From Paludibacteraceae bacterium (GTDB taxonomy: Bacteria > Bacteroidota > Bacteroidia > Bacteroidales > Paludibacteraceae), in contig JAFSXJ010000075.1 in the NCBI GenBank assembly GCA_017444065.1, positions 1-48,511 on the forward strand: a stretch of DNA of 48,511 nucleotides, in the 5' to 3' direction. The position numbers and the translations under genes are program-made. Positions 38,570 through 47,314 of the stretch are shown here, one piece after another. The notes under the pieces are model-generated. The model did not search any database, was not told the origin of the DNA, and worked only from the letters and a program-made list of their open reading frames with translations. Position 1 is the stretch's first letter. The number at the start of each line of letters is the position of its first letter.

Positions 38570-41182
38570 ATGAAAGCAAACGAGATACGTAAATCGTTTT
38601 TGGATTTTATGGCAAGCAAGGGACACCAAGTCGTTCCCTCTGCTCCGATGGTCATCAAAGATGACCCGACACTGATGTTTACCAACGCCGGTATGAACCC
38701 GTGGAAAGGTATCATCCTCGGTAATGACCCAATCAAGTACCCACGCGTTGCAGACAGTCAGAAGTGTCTGCGCGTGAGCGGCAAGCATAATGACCTGGAG
38801 GAGGTCGGTCATGACACCTACCACCACACGATGTTCGAGATGTTAGGCAACTGGTCGTTCGGAGACTACTTCAAGCAGGGCGCGATAGATTTTGCGTGGG
38901 AGTACATTGTCGATGTACTGAAGATAGACCCGAAGAACCTGTATGCCACGGTATTTGAGGGCAGCAAGGAAGAAGGTCTCGGTCGTGACGACGAGGCAGC
39001 CTCCGTATGGGCCAAGCACCTGCCTGCCGACCATATATTGAACGGCAACAAGCACGACAACTTCTGGGAGATGGGTGATACCGGACCCTGTGGGCCTTGT
39101 TCTGAGATACACGTTGACAGCCGTTCGGAAGAGGAGAAAGCCAAAGTGCCCGGACGCGAACTGGTGAACAAGGATCATCCGCAGGTGATAGAGATATGGA
39201 ACATCGTGTTCATGCAGTTCAACCGCAAAGCCGACGGCAGCCTTGAGCCTCTGGCAAAGAAAGTGATTGACACGGGCATGGGCTTTGAGCGTCTGGTTCG
39301 CACCATTCAGGGCAAGCAGTCGAACTACGATACCGATGTGTTCCAGCCGATGCTCAAGAAGATTGGCGAGCTGTGCCATTGCGAATATGGCAAGGACGAG
39401 AAGACTGACGTCGCCATGCGCGTGATAGCCGACCATATACGAACGATATCTTTCGCTATTACCGACGGGCAGTTGCCGAGCAATGAGAAAGCCGGGTATG
39501 TCATCCGCCGTATATTGCGTCGCGCCGTGCGCTACGGCTACACGTTCCTCGGCATGCGTGAGGCGTTCCTGTACAAACTGGTTCCGCAACTGATTGCTGA
39601 CATGGGTGCGGCTTACCCCGAACTTGTGAAGCAGCAGGCCCAGATAACGCCGGTCATCAAGAGCGAGGAAGAGGCGTTCCTGCGTACGCTGGACAAAGGA
39701 ATCACGCTGCTGGACAAACTGATGGCGGATGCCAAGCAAGCCGGCAAGACCGAGATAAACGGCGTAGAGGTGTTCACGCTGAAAGACACCTACGGTTTCC
39801 CGCTTGACCTGACCGAACTGATCCTTCGTGAGAACGGTTTCACCACCAACGAGGAAGAGTACAACAAGGCGCTGGAGCGCCAGAAGAGTATGGGACGCGA
39901 GGCTAACAAACAGGACCTTGGTGACTGGAACATCGTCCGCGAGGGTGATACGGAGTTTGTCGGTTATGATGAACTGGAGGTTGAGACGCAGATACTCCGC
40001 TACCGTCAGGTGAGCCAGAAAGGCAAGTCGTTCTATCAGGTTGTGCTCAGCAAAACGCCGTTCTACGCCGAGATGGGCGGTGAGGTAGGAGACACAGGTC
40101 ATTTACGATTGAACGATTTACGATTTACGATTTTGGATACCAAGCGGGAGAACGGGTTGCCGGTACATATCATGACCGAACTGCCGGAAGATGTGCATGC
40201 CACATTTACTGCCACGGTTGATGCTGAGCGTCGTCAGGCGATTGCCTGCAACCACTCGGCTACGCATATCATCCATTATGCGTTGCGTCAGGTGCTGGGT
40301 GAGCATGTAGAGCAGAAAGGTTCGTTCGTGTCGCCTGACAGCCTGCGCTTTGACTTCAGTCACTTCCAGAAGGTGACACTTGAAGAACTACGCAAGGTGG
40401 AGATTCTTGCCAACGACCTTATCCGCCGCGACCTGCCGTTAGAGGAAAGCCGCCACACTCCTATAGCGAAGGCGAAAGAGATGGGCGCGATGGCATTGTT
40501 CGGCGAGAAGTACGGCGATGATGTGCGCGTCATCAAGTACGGCCCGAGTATCGAACTTTGCGGCGGCTGCCATGTCAGTTCGTCTGGTAGTATAGGTAGC
40601 GTACGTATCGTAATGGAGACCAGTGTGGCGGCAGGAATACGACGTATAGAAGCGGTCACGGCTGCCAAGGCAGACAAGATATACTACGACATGCAGGATA
40701 CCATGCGTAACCTGCAAGCCGCTCTGAACAACGCGCCCGACCTGATGCAGGCCATCCATAAGACCATTGAGGAGAATGCCGGCCTGAAGAAGCAAGCGGA
40801 AGAGTTGTTCAAGGAGAAAGCGGAGATGTTCTGCAAGAACCTGATTAACCACGCGATAGAGAAAGACGGCATCCGCCTGGTGCGTGTTGACGGCGAGGTC
40901 AATCCCGAGCTGCTTCGTACGGGTCTGACGCTTCTGCGCAGCCATGTGAGCGACGAGTCGCTGGCCGTCATCGGCGCGACATCGTGGCAAGGCAAACCGA
41001 TGATTTCGGTGTTCCTCAGTCAGGCTCTTGTTGACAAAGGTCTGAACGCCGGAGCGATGGTGAAGTCAGCCGCCAAGCTGATACAAGGCGGCGGCGGCGG
41101 TCAGCCGTGGCTGGCTACAGCCGGTGGTCGTGACGCCAGTGGTCTGCCGCAGGCAATGGAAGAACTGCAAGCCGCGCTTTAG
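38570..41182 (+). CDS. alaS: Alanyl-tRNA synthetase
   Basis: 870 residues, full length. It charges tRNA-Ala and hydrolyses mischarged Ser/Gly-tRNA-Ala. The class II core shows '[16 protein letters not shown]', '[20 protein letters not shown]', '[17 protein letters not shown]' and '[13 protein letters not shown]'. The editing domain has the zinc ligands in '[15 protein letters not shown]' and C-G-G-C-H. The C-terminal DHHA1 part contains '[20 protein letters not shown]'. Within the editing region, a low-complexity DNA stretch (40101-40133) of repeated ACGATT blocks is translated in frame as H-L-R-L-N-D-L-R-F, where family members vary. Coding looks undisturbed. Confidence 0.98.
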   Translation: MKANEIRKSFLDFMASKGHQVVPSAPMVIKDDPTLMFTNAGMNPWKGIILGNDPIKYPRVADSQKCLRVSGKHNDLEEVGHDTYHHTMFEMLGNWSFGDYFKQGAIDFAWEYIVDVLKIDPKNLYATVFEGSKEEGLGRDDEAASVWAKHLPADHILNGNKHDNFWEMGDTGPCGPCSEIHVDSRSEEEKAKVPGRELVNKDHPQVIEIWNIVFMQFNRKADGSLEPLAKKVIDTGMGFERLVRTIQGKQSNYDTDVFQPMLKKIGELCHCEYGKDEKTDVAMRVIADHIRTISFAITDGQLPSNEKAGYVIRRILRRAVRYGYTFLGMREAFLYKLVPQLIADMGAAYPELVKQQAQITPVIKSEEEAFLRTLDKGITLLDKLMADAKQAGKTEINGVEVFTLKDTYGFPLDLTELILRENGFTTNEEEYNKALERQKSMGREANKQDLGDWNIVREGDTEFVGYDELEVETQILRYRQVSQKGKSFYQVVLSKTPFYAEMGGEVGDTGHLRLNDLRFTILDTKRENGLPVHIMTELPEDVHATFTATVDAERRQAIACNHSATHIIHYALRQVLGEHVEQKGSFVSPDSLRFDFSHFQKVTLEELRKVEILANDLIRRDLPLEESRHTPIAKAKEMGAMALFGEKYGDDVRVIKYGPSIELCGGCHVSSSGSIGSVRIVMETSVAAGIRRIEAVTAAKADKIYYDMQDTMRNLQAALNNAPDLMQAIHKTIEENAGLKKQAEELFKEKAEMFCKNLINHAIEKDGIRLVRVDGEVNPELLRTGLTLLRSHVSDESLAVIGATSWQGKPMISVFLSQALVDKGLNAGAMVKSAAKLIQGGGGGQPWLATAGGRDASGLPQAMEELQAAL
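40101..40133 (+). repeat. ACGATT-type short repeat inside alaS
   Basis: The stretch contains ATTTACGATT, GAACGATTTA and CGATTTACGATTT, i.e. ACGATT four times at 7-13-bp steps. It is AT-rich against the surrounding GC-rich gene. It is translated in frame without disturbing the flanking editing-domain motifs. Confidence 0.65.
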
Positions 41183-41207
41183 ACCGCTCGCCAAATGAAC
41201 AAAGACA

Positions 41208-41636
41208 ATGAGACTGCCCAGTTCATATCTGCCGGAGAAAGTCCGTTCCGCCGTCCGTTTTGCCGTAGTCGGGACGTCGGGCATGTTTGTGCAGACGTGG
41301 CTGTTCATGGGTGCGCTGTACCTGATGTCCCATCCGGAGAAAGGCACGTGGCTGTACTATATAGCTTTCGGCATCGGCTACGTGCTGGAGTTGATACCTA
41401 ACTATCTGTTCTCCAACTGGTACACTTTCGGCACGCGCCCGAACCTGAAGAACGCAGGCGGATTCCTGCTGGCACGTGCCATCAATCTGGCTATCCAGTT
41501 GGGCTTGCTGCCGTTGGCGATAAGTTTGCTGCCGACCTGGCGGGACGATTATATCAGTTTTGTGGTTATCTTCATCGGCGGCTGTATCAATTACCTGGTG
41601 TGCCTGCTGTTTTTCAAGAAACCCCGACAATCATAA
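41208..41636 (+). CDS. GtrA-like membrane protein
   Basis: 142 residues with four hydrophobic segments, the whole of the GtrA/DPMS-type fold. Recognisable points are 'FAVVGTSGMFVQTWLFMGAL' at the first helix, 'LELIPNYLFSNWYTFGTRP' (the conserved N-Y-x-x-x-x-x-W-T/Y-F loop) and 'LLARAINLAIQLGLLPLAIS'. Family members help move lipid-linked sugars across the inner membrane, often paired with a glycosyltransferase; none is next to it here. It lies 25 bp after alaS and 24 bp before the CHAT protein gene. Confidence 0.88.
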   Translation: MRLPSSYLPEKVRSAVRFAVVGTSGMFVQTWLFMGALYLMSHPEKGTWLYYIAFGIGYVLELIPNYLFSNWYTFGTRPNLKNAGGFLLARAINLAIQLGLLPLAISLLPTWRDDYISFVVIFIGGCINYLVCLLFFKKPRQS

Positions 41637-41660
41637 ATGAATACTTAAATATCAAAGAAT

Positions 41661-44621
41661 ATGAAGCCGATCATCTTAACCGTATTATTGAGTATGTCGA
41701 GCCTGTTGGTACTGGCTCAGGCACCGACCACCGAGTCTGACTCGCTGAGCATGAACCGCGCAGCCGCGCAGCAGGACTCGTTAGGTGCGCTGTTGTACAG
41801 CAAAGGTCAGTTCGCCGAGGCACAGCGGTGTTTCCGCGAGGCAGCCGGCTGGCGCAAGCGTCTTTTGGGGCGTCGCTCGTCGGCTTATCTGCGTTCGGTG
41901 ACGTACCTTGCATCGTCGTACCTGCAGTCGGGTGACGTCAAGCAGGCCATCGCTGTGGGTGACAGCCTGATTCAACTTATCACAGACTCGGTGTCGCCGA
42001 ACTACGCCGACCTGTACGATGTCTATACCAATCAGATGTACTGCTACTACGCGTTGCGTCGGATGGACAAAGCCATCGAATATGCGCATAAGGCGGTTGA
42101 TGTGTTGGAGCACCAGGACAAGATGTACGTTCACTCTTACGTTCACGCGCTTGCGAACTTAGGCTACTGTCTGGATGTCGCCAAGCGCAATGATGAGGCC
42201 AAACGTTACCTTGACCACGCAGTAGCTATCGCCCGTGACAGCCTTAAGCCTACGGACAACGCAGCATTGGAGGTCATGAACTCGCAGGCGTACAACTACT
42301 CGTATCGCGGCGATTACGGCAAGGCGATAGAAATCATGTACGAGGTCGTTCAGCGTACGCGCGAGGCGAGCCCCGAATCGCCCAATCTGGCGGTACGTCT
42401 GGCAGCGCTGTCGTACTTCTACGCCGCTATCGAGAACTACGATGGCGCCATCAGCGTCACGCGTGAAGTGCTTGAGTTGTACAAGAAGTTCTATGGCGAG
42501 AGCTCTTTCAACTACAACGACCTCGGTCAGCGTCTGGGTAACTACTACCGCGAGTCTGATAGGGTAGCGGAAGCATTGCCGTACCACCGGCGTGCAGTAG
42601 AAGTGGCGGAGAAGACCTATGGCAAACAGCACCGCGAATATGCTCTTGCTCTGGGTAACCTGGCAGCCGACTACCACCGTATGGATTCTATTGACAAGGC
42701 TCTTGCGCTCTATACCGAGGCTGTCGAAGCCATGCAACGTGCTGACCTGGAGGCGGCTCTTATTCTGGAATTCAATATAACGAACGTGCTTGCCGACGCC
42801 GGACGTTTTGAGGAAGCGCTGCCGCAAGCAGAGCAGATCATCAAGACCTTCCGCGACAGCGTAGGTATATACAACCGCGACTACCCTGTTGCTCTCGGCC
42901 ACCTGGCAGCACTCTACCGCCAGGCAGGCGACTATGAGCGGTCGCTGAAGGCTAAGCGCGAACTGGTGGACATCGTTGCCGAGCGTGTGAATCAGATATT
43001 CCCGTCGTTGACTGAACGTGCACGTGCCGAGTACTACGGCAGTCTGCGTCATCACTTCAACTATATCATTCCCTGCGCATTGCAGGACAACACCCCGTTT
43101 GCCACGACCTTGCTTTACGATGCCAACCTGATAAACAAGGGCTTGCTGTTGTCGTCATCGATTGAGTTTGCGCGGTATGTGGAGCAGAGTGGTGACAAGC
43201 AGCTGATTGATGACTACAAGCAACTGCGCAAGCAGCAGATTGCCCTACAGCAATACATGCAACAACCGCCTAAACGTCAGAATCAGGATACTATCCGCGC
43301 ACGTCAGGCTATTGTTGAAGACCTGGAGCAACGTGTGATGACCAAGTGCCATGAGTATGGCTCGTTCATGGATCGCCTGCGCATCAATACAGCCGATGTG
43401 AAGAAAGCCCTGAAGAAAGGCGAGGTGGCTATCGAGTTCATGCAGGACAAAGGACGCAAATCCAACGGTGAGTTTGTAGCACTGATTCTTCGCCCGGAAT
43501 GGGCTGCCCCGAAGATGGTGCAGATACCGAACAAGGACTACTTGCAAGGCTTCGTTGAGATGCGTGCCAAAACGTACTTGAACACCCAACTCTCCGACAC
43601 CATTTGGAACGATATTATCCGCGTCGGACAAATCAAACCGACAGACAAGGTGTATTTCGCTCCCGATGGACCACTCTACCAGTTGGCTATCGAATACTTG
43701 CCCTATACGGCGCAATACAAGGGTGCCATCCAGCTGTCCACCGATACGGTGATGCCGACGATGGCAGATGTGTATAACCTGTTCCGCCTGTCATCGACAC
43801 GCGAACTCTGCTTCCGCAATACCGATGCTTTCAAACTGGAGAAAGCCCGTCTGCGTGAGGCAGTGCTCTACGGAGGTATCTACTATAATCCCGAAAACCA
43901 GCGTGGGGCTATTCAATACCTGCCGGGTACGCTCAATGAGGTACAAGCTATCGCTGAACAGATTGGCGCAAAGAACATGTTCACCGCTATGGGTGCCTCC
44001 GAGGAGCAGTTCAAGCAGATGTCCGGTCACGCACCCGAACTGATACACATCGCCACCCATGGCTTCTGTCTGTCCGACGTGACCGAGGTCAATGCGATGC
44101 AACGTACCGGTATGTTGTTCGCCAACTCGGAGAAGGCATGGAAAGGCGAAGACGTTGAGCCTTCACGCGAAGACGGCATTCTGACCGCCCAGGAGATAGC
44201 CGGACTGAATCTGTCGGGTAACCAACTGACCGTGCTGTCAGCCTGCGAGACTGCTCTCGGTGCTATCACTTCTGACGGTGTGATGGGTCTCCAACGCGGA
44301 TTCAAGAAAGCCGGTGTACATGCGCTGATCATGTCATTGTGGCCTGTTAACGACGAAGCAACGGAGAAGATGATGAAGGCGTTCTACAAGCATCTGAACG
44401 AAGGGATGACGCCTCGTGAAGCACTCCGCAGCGCGCAGTACGACCTGCGTGGCTTCAAACCCGAACCGATAGAGGAAGGTGATACTGAGGAGGTACAGGG
44501 ACGCAAACTGAACTTCCTCCGTCAGTCGCAAGTGCGTGCCGCGAACAAGGCGAAGAAATATCCGTTTGCTCACCCGCGTTTCTGGGCGGCGTTTATTCTG
44601 CTGGATGCAACTGACAAGTAA
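41661..44621 (+). CDS. Exported TPR-CHAT protease
   Basis: 986 residues. A signal peptide ('IILTVLLSMSSLLVLAQAP') predicts export. Residues ~40-450 are TPR helix pairs of the Kinesin-light-chain type ('HREYALALGNLAADYHRMDS', 'DYPVALGHLAALYRQAGDYE'). A linker with helices follows, and the C-terminal ~330 residues form a CHAT domain (caspase-HetF-associated with TPRs, clan CD). The catalytic pair is H800 in 'IHIATHGFCL' and C862 in 'LTVLSACETALGA', followed by 'DGVMGLQRGFKKAGVHALIM' and 'LWPVNDEAT'. CHAT proteases cleave protein partners on a signal, with the TPR part binding regulators. A periplasmic location is less usual than the cytosolic defence forms. The next gene overlaps the stop by one base. 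Confidence 0.93.
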   Translation: MKPIILTVLLSMSSLLVLAQAPTTESDSLSMNRAAAQQDSLGALLYSKGQFAEAQRCFREAAGWRKRLLGRRSSAYLRSVTYLASSYLQSGDVKQAIAVGDSLIQLITDSVSPNYADLYDVYTNQMYCYYALRRMDKAIEYAHKAVDVLEHQDKMYVHSYVHALANLGYCLDVAKRNDEAKRYLDHAVAIARDSLKPTDNAALEVMNSQAYNYSYRGDYGKAIEIMYEVVQRTREASPESPNLAVRLAALSYFYAAIENYDGAISVTREVLELYKKFYGESSFNYNDLGQRLGNYYRESDRVAEALPYHRRAVEVAEKTYGKQHREYALALGNLAADYHRMDSIDKALALYTEAVEAMQRADLEAALILEFNITNVLADAGRFEEALPQAEQIIKTFRDSVGIYNRDYPVALGHLAALYRQAGDYERSLKAKRELVDIVAERVNQIFPSLTERARAEYYGSLRHHFNYIIPCALQDNTPFATTLLYDANLINKGLLLSSSIEFARYVEQSGDKQLIDDYKQLRKQQIALQQYMQQPPKRQNQDTIRARQAIVEDLEQRVMTKCHEYGSFMDRLRINTADVKKALKKGEVAIEFMQDKGRKSNGEFVALILRPEWAAPKMVQIPNKDYLQGFVEMRAKTYLNTQLSDTIWNDIIRVGQIKPTDKVYFAPDGPLYQLAIEYLPYTAQYKGAIQLSTDTVMPTMADVYNLFRLSSTRELCFRNTDAFKLEKARLREAVLYGGIYYNPENQRGAIQYLPGTLNEVQAIAEQIGAKNMFTAMGASEEQFKQMSGHAPELIHIATHGFCLSDVTEVNAMQRTGMLFANSEKAWKGEDVEPSREDGILTAQEIAGLNLSGNQLTVLSACETALGAITSDGVMGLQRGFKKAGVHALIMSLWPVNDEATEKMMKAFYKHLNEGMTPREALRSAQYDLRGFKPEPIEEGDTEEVQGRKLNFLRQSQVRAANKAKKYPFAHPRFWAAFILLDATDK

Positions 44622-45238
44622 TGAAGCATGCCGTTGTCCCTCGTGGTCGGTCGCTGGCGTGGTATCTTGACGAAGAAATACGTTTGGCGCAGAATGTGCA
44701 GGAGGATTTGTTCTTCTGCTGGCGGGTCAAACCTACAGTGATTTACGGTCGGCATCAGCAACGCGAGGCGGAGGTGAACGAATCATACTGCCGTGACCAC
44801 GGCATAGCTGTAGTACAGCGCAAGAGCGGCGGCGGCTGCGTTTATGCCGACGAGGGCAACCTGATGCTCAGTTTCATCAGTACAGATACACATAGCGAGG
44901 CAGTGTTTGAGCGGTGTATAGGATTTGTGGCAGAGGTCTTGCGCTCCCTGGGGCTGGAGGCGGTTGCGACCTCACACAACGACATACTGGTCGGCGGCAG
45001 AAAGGTAAGCGGCAACGCTTGCTACGCCTTGCCGAATGCAACTATTGTGCACGGCACGTTGCTATACGATGTCAATCTTGACGCATTAGAGCAGGCTATC
45101 ACGCCTGATGAGGCTAAACTGAAAAAACATGCGGTGCAGAGTGTGCGCCAGCGTGTGACGAATATCCGCCCGATGCTGCCCAACATCCGAAACATAGAAG
45201 AACTGGAACAATATTTTATCAACCATATGAAGTCATAA
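44621..45238 (+). CDS. Lipoate-protein ligase A-like protein (short form)
   Basis: 205 residues, with the catalytic core of the LplA/LipB/BirA fold: 'CWRVKPTVIYGRHQQREAEV', the lipoyl-AMP binding loop 'VVQRKSGGGCVYADEGNLML' and the lysine loop 'DILVGGRKVSGNACY' followed by H-G-T-L-L-Y. Classical LplA has ~330 residues, including a C-terminal lobe that is missing here. The short form could act with a separate LplB-like partner, or as an octanoyl/lipoyl transferase. It acts in the cytosol on lipoyl domains of 2-oxoacid dehydrogenases or GcvH. The start overlaps the CHAT stop by one base (TAATG), though no functional link is evident. Confidence 0.88.
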   Translation: MKHAVVPRGRSLAWYLDEEIRLAQNVQEDLFFCWRVKPTVIYGRHQQREAEVNESYCRDHGIAVVQRKSGGGCVYADEGNLMLSFISTDTHSEAVFERCIGFVAEVLRSLGLEAVATSHNDILVGGRKVSGNACYALPNATIVHGTLLYDVNLDALEQAITPDEAKLKKHAVQSVRQRVTNIRPMLPNIRNIEELEQYFINHMKS

Positions 45239-45257
45239 TTCTAAACAACTGCATACC

Positions 45258-46007
45258 ATGAATCAAACATTGCTCTGGCGCGCCTTGGGCCGCAACACAT
45301 TGATTTCGATACTTCTGTTTGGTGCTTTGCTGGGTCTGTTGTGGCTCGCAGAGTTGCTGTTTCCGGTAAGTCTGCTCAAGTGGCATGATCCTGCCTGGTG
45401 CGTAGGTATTCCGGCAAGTATAATAGGCGTAGCCTATATATTGACTATCCGTGACCCGCAGAACTACACGGGTTTCTATGCCGGTATTGTTATGTCCGCT
45501 CTTTTGGGTGTACAGTTCCTGCTTCAGCAGCAGTACGACAGTACGTTTCTGTTCTTCTTCGTGTTCATCCCGTTCCAGATGATGTCCATATATAAATGGA
45601 GTCGTAAGAAAGATGACGGTGGTGCAAGTTTTGAGCCGAAGTTCCTTGATACGCCGCGTCTGATTCTTTCCGTATCGATGCTGGTGTTTATCACGCTTGG
45701 CGACTACCTGTTGGCAACCTACGCGTTCCAGCACAACGGCTTGACCGACAATATTGCCGTCAAGCTGTTCAACGGCCTGCTTATCTCGTCGTCGTTCCTG
45801 GCTAACTACTGGCTCATCTACCGCAAGACCGACTCGTGGATTTACTGGATTGTCTATAGCGCAGCAGGAATCGTATTGTTTGTAATCATCAACAATATCT
45901 TCTCCATCGTGCTCTTCCTGTTCTTCCTCGTTATCAACGGCTCAGCCGGAATAGCATGGATCAAGATGACCAAGCCCGAGAACTACGGCTGGCTCCGTGG
46001 CAAATAA
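45258..46007 (+). CDS. pnuC: PnuC-like nicotinamide riboside transporter
   Basis: 249 residues with about seven transmembrane segments. The family look is in the second half of the first repeat ('FFFVFIPFQMMSIYKWSRKK', the W-x-x-W-like block) and the final repeat ('SSFLANYWLIYRKTDSWIYW' followed by an I-V-Y-S-A-A-G helix), matching PnuC vitamin transporters that take up nicotinamide riboside by facilitated diffusion. The conserved tryptophans are partly changed, so another vitamin such as thiamine (PnuT-like) cannot be excluded. It lies 19 bp after the lipoate-ligase-like gene. The convergent COG0523 gene ends 2 bp after its stop. Confidence 0.75.
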   Translation: MNQTLLWRALGRNTLISILLFGALLGLLWLAELLFPVSLLKWHDPAWCVGIPASIIGVAYILTIRDPQNYTGFYAGIVMSALLGVQFLLQQQYDSTFLFFFVFIPFQMMSIYKWSRKKDDGGASFEPKFLDTPRLILSVSMLVFITLGDYLLATYAFQHNGLTDNIAVKLFNGLLISSSFLANYWLIYRKTDSWIYWIVYSAAGIVLFVIINNIFSIVLFLFFLVINGSAGIAWIKMTKPENYGWLRGK

Positions 46008-46009
46008 GT

Positions 46010-47203
46010 TTATGCCAGGCATGCGTCGAGGGCATCTGTTATGGCGTGGCGGTCAAGGTGCTGCCCGATGAACACGAGTTTCTGCATGCGGTCGCCGTAC
46101 CGCTCGTCCCAGTCGCGCAGTATTCCCGGTTCGCTACGCGCCATGAGCATCAGCTCCTCCTCGGGCATCGTGGCGTACCATTGTCCTGCCTGCTTGAGGT
46201 TGAACTGTCGTCCTGCCTGCTCAAAGACGTAGCACATGTCGTACTCGTCCTCGAAGTAACACATACCCTTGGCGCGTATGACCTCTTTCGGCCAATGGCG
46301 GGCAATGAACTCGTCGAACTTGTTCAGGTCAAACGGCCGGCGGCGGAAGTATACGAACGTGCCAATGCCGTACTCTTCTGCCTCGCCTTCTTCTTCATGA
46401 TGGTGGTGCTCGTGGTCATGATGAAGTTCGTGGTGTTCATGCTCTTCGTGCTCATCGTGTTCGTCATGTTCGTTGCCGGGAGCCTCGACCTCATGCACCC
46501 ATGCGGCGCTGGTGGCTACATCGTCAAAGTCAAAGGCATGGGTACTGAGTATCTTGTCGAAATCCACATTGCCGTAGTCGCAGGGGATGATCTCCGCCTT
46601 GGGCTGAATGGCACGGATGATGGCGGTCAGGTGCTGAAGCTCGTTCGCGCTTATCTCTGAGGCTTTGTTCAGTAGGATCTTGTTGCAGAACTCAATCTGC
46701 TCGATGACGAGACGCTCGATGTCATCCTCGCCTATATGTTCTTTCTCCAGTGCGTCACCGCAACCGAACTCGTCACGCATGCGCAACGCATCAACAACGG
46801 TCACGATGCAGTCCAGACGAGGCAGGTCGTGCCCGGCGTAGTTCGTCACTATCTGCGGGATGGAGCAGATGGTCTGCGCGATGGGTGCCGGCTCGCAGAT
46901 GCCCGACGCCTCGATGACGATGTAGTCGAACTTCTTCTGCGAGGTTATCTCGTTCAGTTGCTCGACAAGGACCATCTTCAGCGTGCAGCATATGCAGCCG
47001 TTCTGCAGGGCGACGAGGCTGTCATCTTTCTGTCCGACCACGCCGCCTTTGGCTATCAGATCGGCATCGATGTTCACTTCGCCTATGTCGTTGACTATTA
47101 CGGCAAAGCGTATGCCCTGACGGTTATTGAGAATCCGGTTGAGCAGGGTAGTCTTGCCGCTGCCCAGGTAGCCGGTTAGTAGTAATACGGGTATTGCTGT
47201 CAT
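46010..47203 (-). CDS. COG0523 (CobW/ZNG-type) metallochaperone GTPase with His-rich insert
   Basis: 397 residues from ATG 47203 ('MTAIPVLLLTGYLGSGKTTL'); the in-frame ATG at 47308 adds 35 residues before the P-loop and overlaps the divergent upstream region. Walker A is G11-Y-L-G-S-G-K-T-T19, the C70-I-C-C73 (CxCC) metal motif is intact, and 'ILLNKASEIS' gives the N-K-x-S/D guanine motif. Between the GTPase and C-terminal domains is a loop with long alternating H/E/D runs (plus-strand 46392-46490), typical of Zn- or Co-handling members. The C-terminal CobW_C domain ends near 'VFIGQHLDRHAITDALD'. It probably delivers zinc to target enzymes under scarcity. Confidence 0.9.
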   Translation of the reverse strand: MTAIPVLLLTGYLGSGKTTLLNRILNNRQGIRFAVIVNDIGEVNIDADLIAKGGVVGQKDDSLVALQNGCICCTLKMVLVEQLNEITSQKKFDYIVIEASGICEPAPIAQTICSIPQIVTNYAGHDLPRLDCIVTVVDALRMRDEFGCGDALEKEHIGEDDIERLVIEQIEFCNKILLNKASEISANELQHLTAIIRAIQPKAEIIPCDYGNVDFDKILSTHAFDFDDVATSAAWVHEVEAPGNEHDEHDEHEEHEHHELHHDHEHHHHEEEGEAEEYGIGTFVYFRRRPFDLNKFDEFIARHWPKEVIRAKGMCYFEDEYDMCYVFEQAGRQFNLKQAGQWYATMPEEELMLMARSEPGILRDWDERYGDRMQKLVFIGQHLDRHAITDALDACLA

Positions 47204-47314
47204 GTTCGGTAGTTGTTTTTTGTCCGTATGAGTAACAACAAATTTTGTGCCGCCGAGGGCGTAAAGGACAATTTGGCATATTTTTTGTTGATTCGTAATT
47301 AAAATCATAATCCC

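Noticed and set aside
37342-38736. 464-residue open frame on the minus strand opposite pdxA
   Set aside because: It is a shadow of pdxA, which has all its metal-binding motifs on the plus strand; the antisense product has no domain and a biased composition.
38843-40102. 419-residue open frame on the minus strand opposite alaS
   Set aside because: alaS is complete and unmistakable on the plus strand; long antisense frames are common in GC-rich coding DNA.
42159-43055. 298-residue open frame opposite the TPR-CHAT gene
   Set aside because: It mirrors the TPR coding region and shows no motif of its own.
41661-44621. TPR-CHAT protein as part of a type III-E CRISPR (Craspase) system
   Set aside because: No gRAMP/Cas7-11 gene or repeats are present, and this protein carries an export signal.
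47279-47287. TATTTTTTG as a promoter for the isomerase-like gene
   Set aside because: It is one base longer than TAnnTTTG and has no -33 TTTG at the right spacing.
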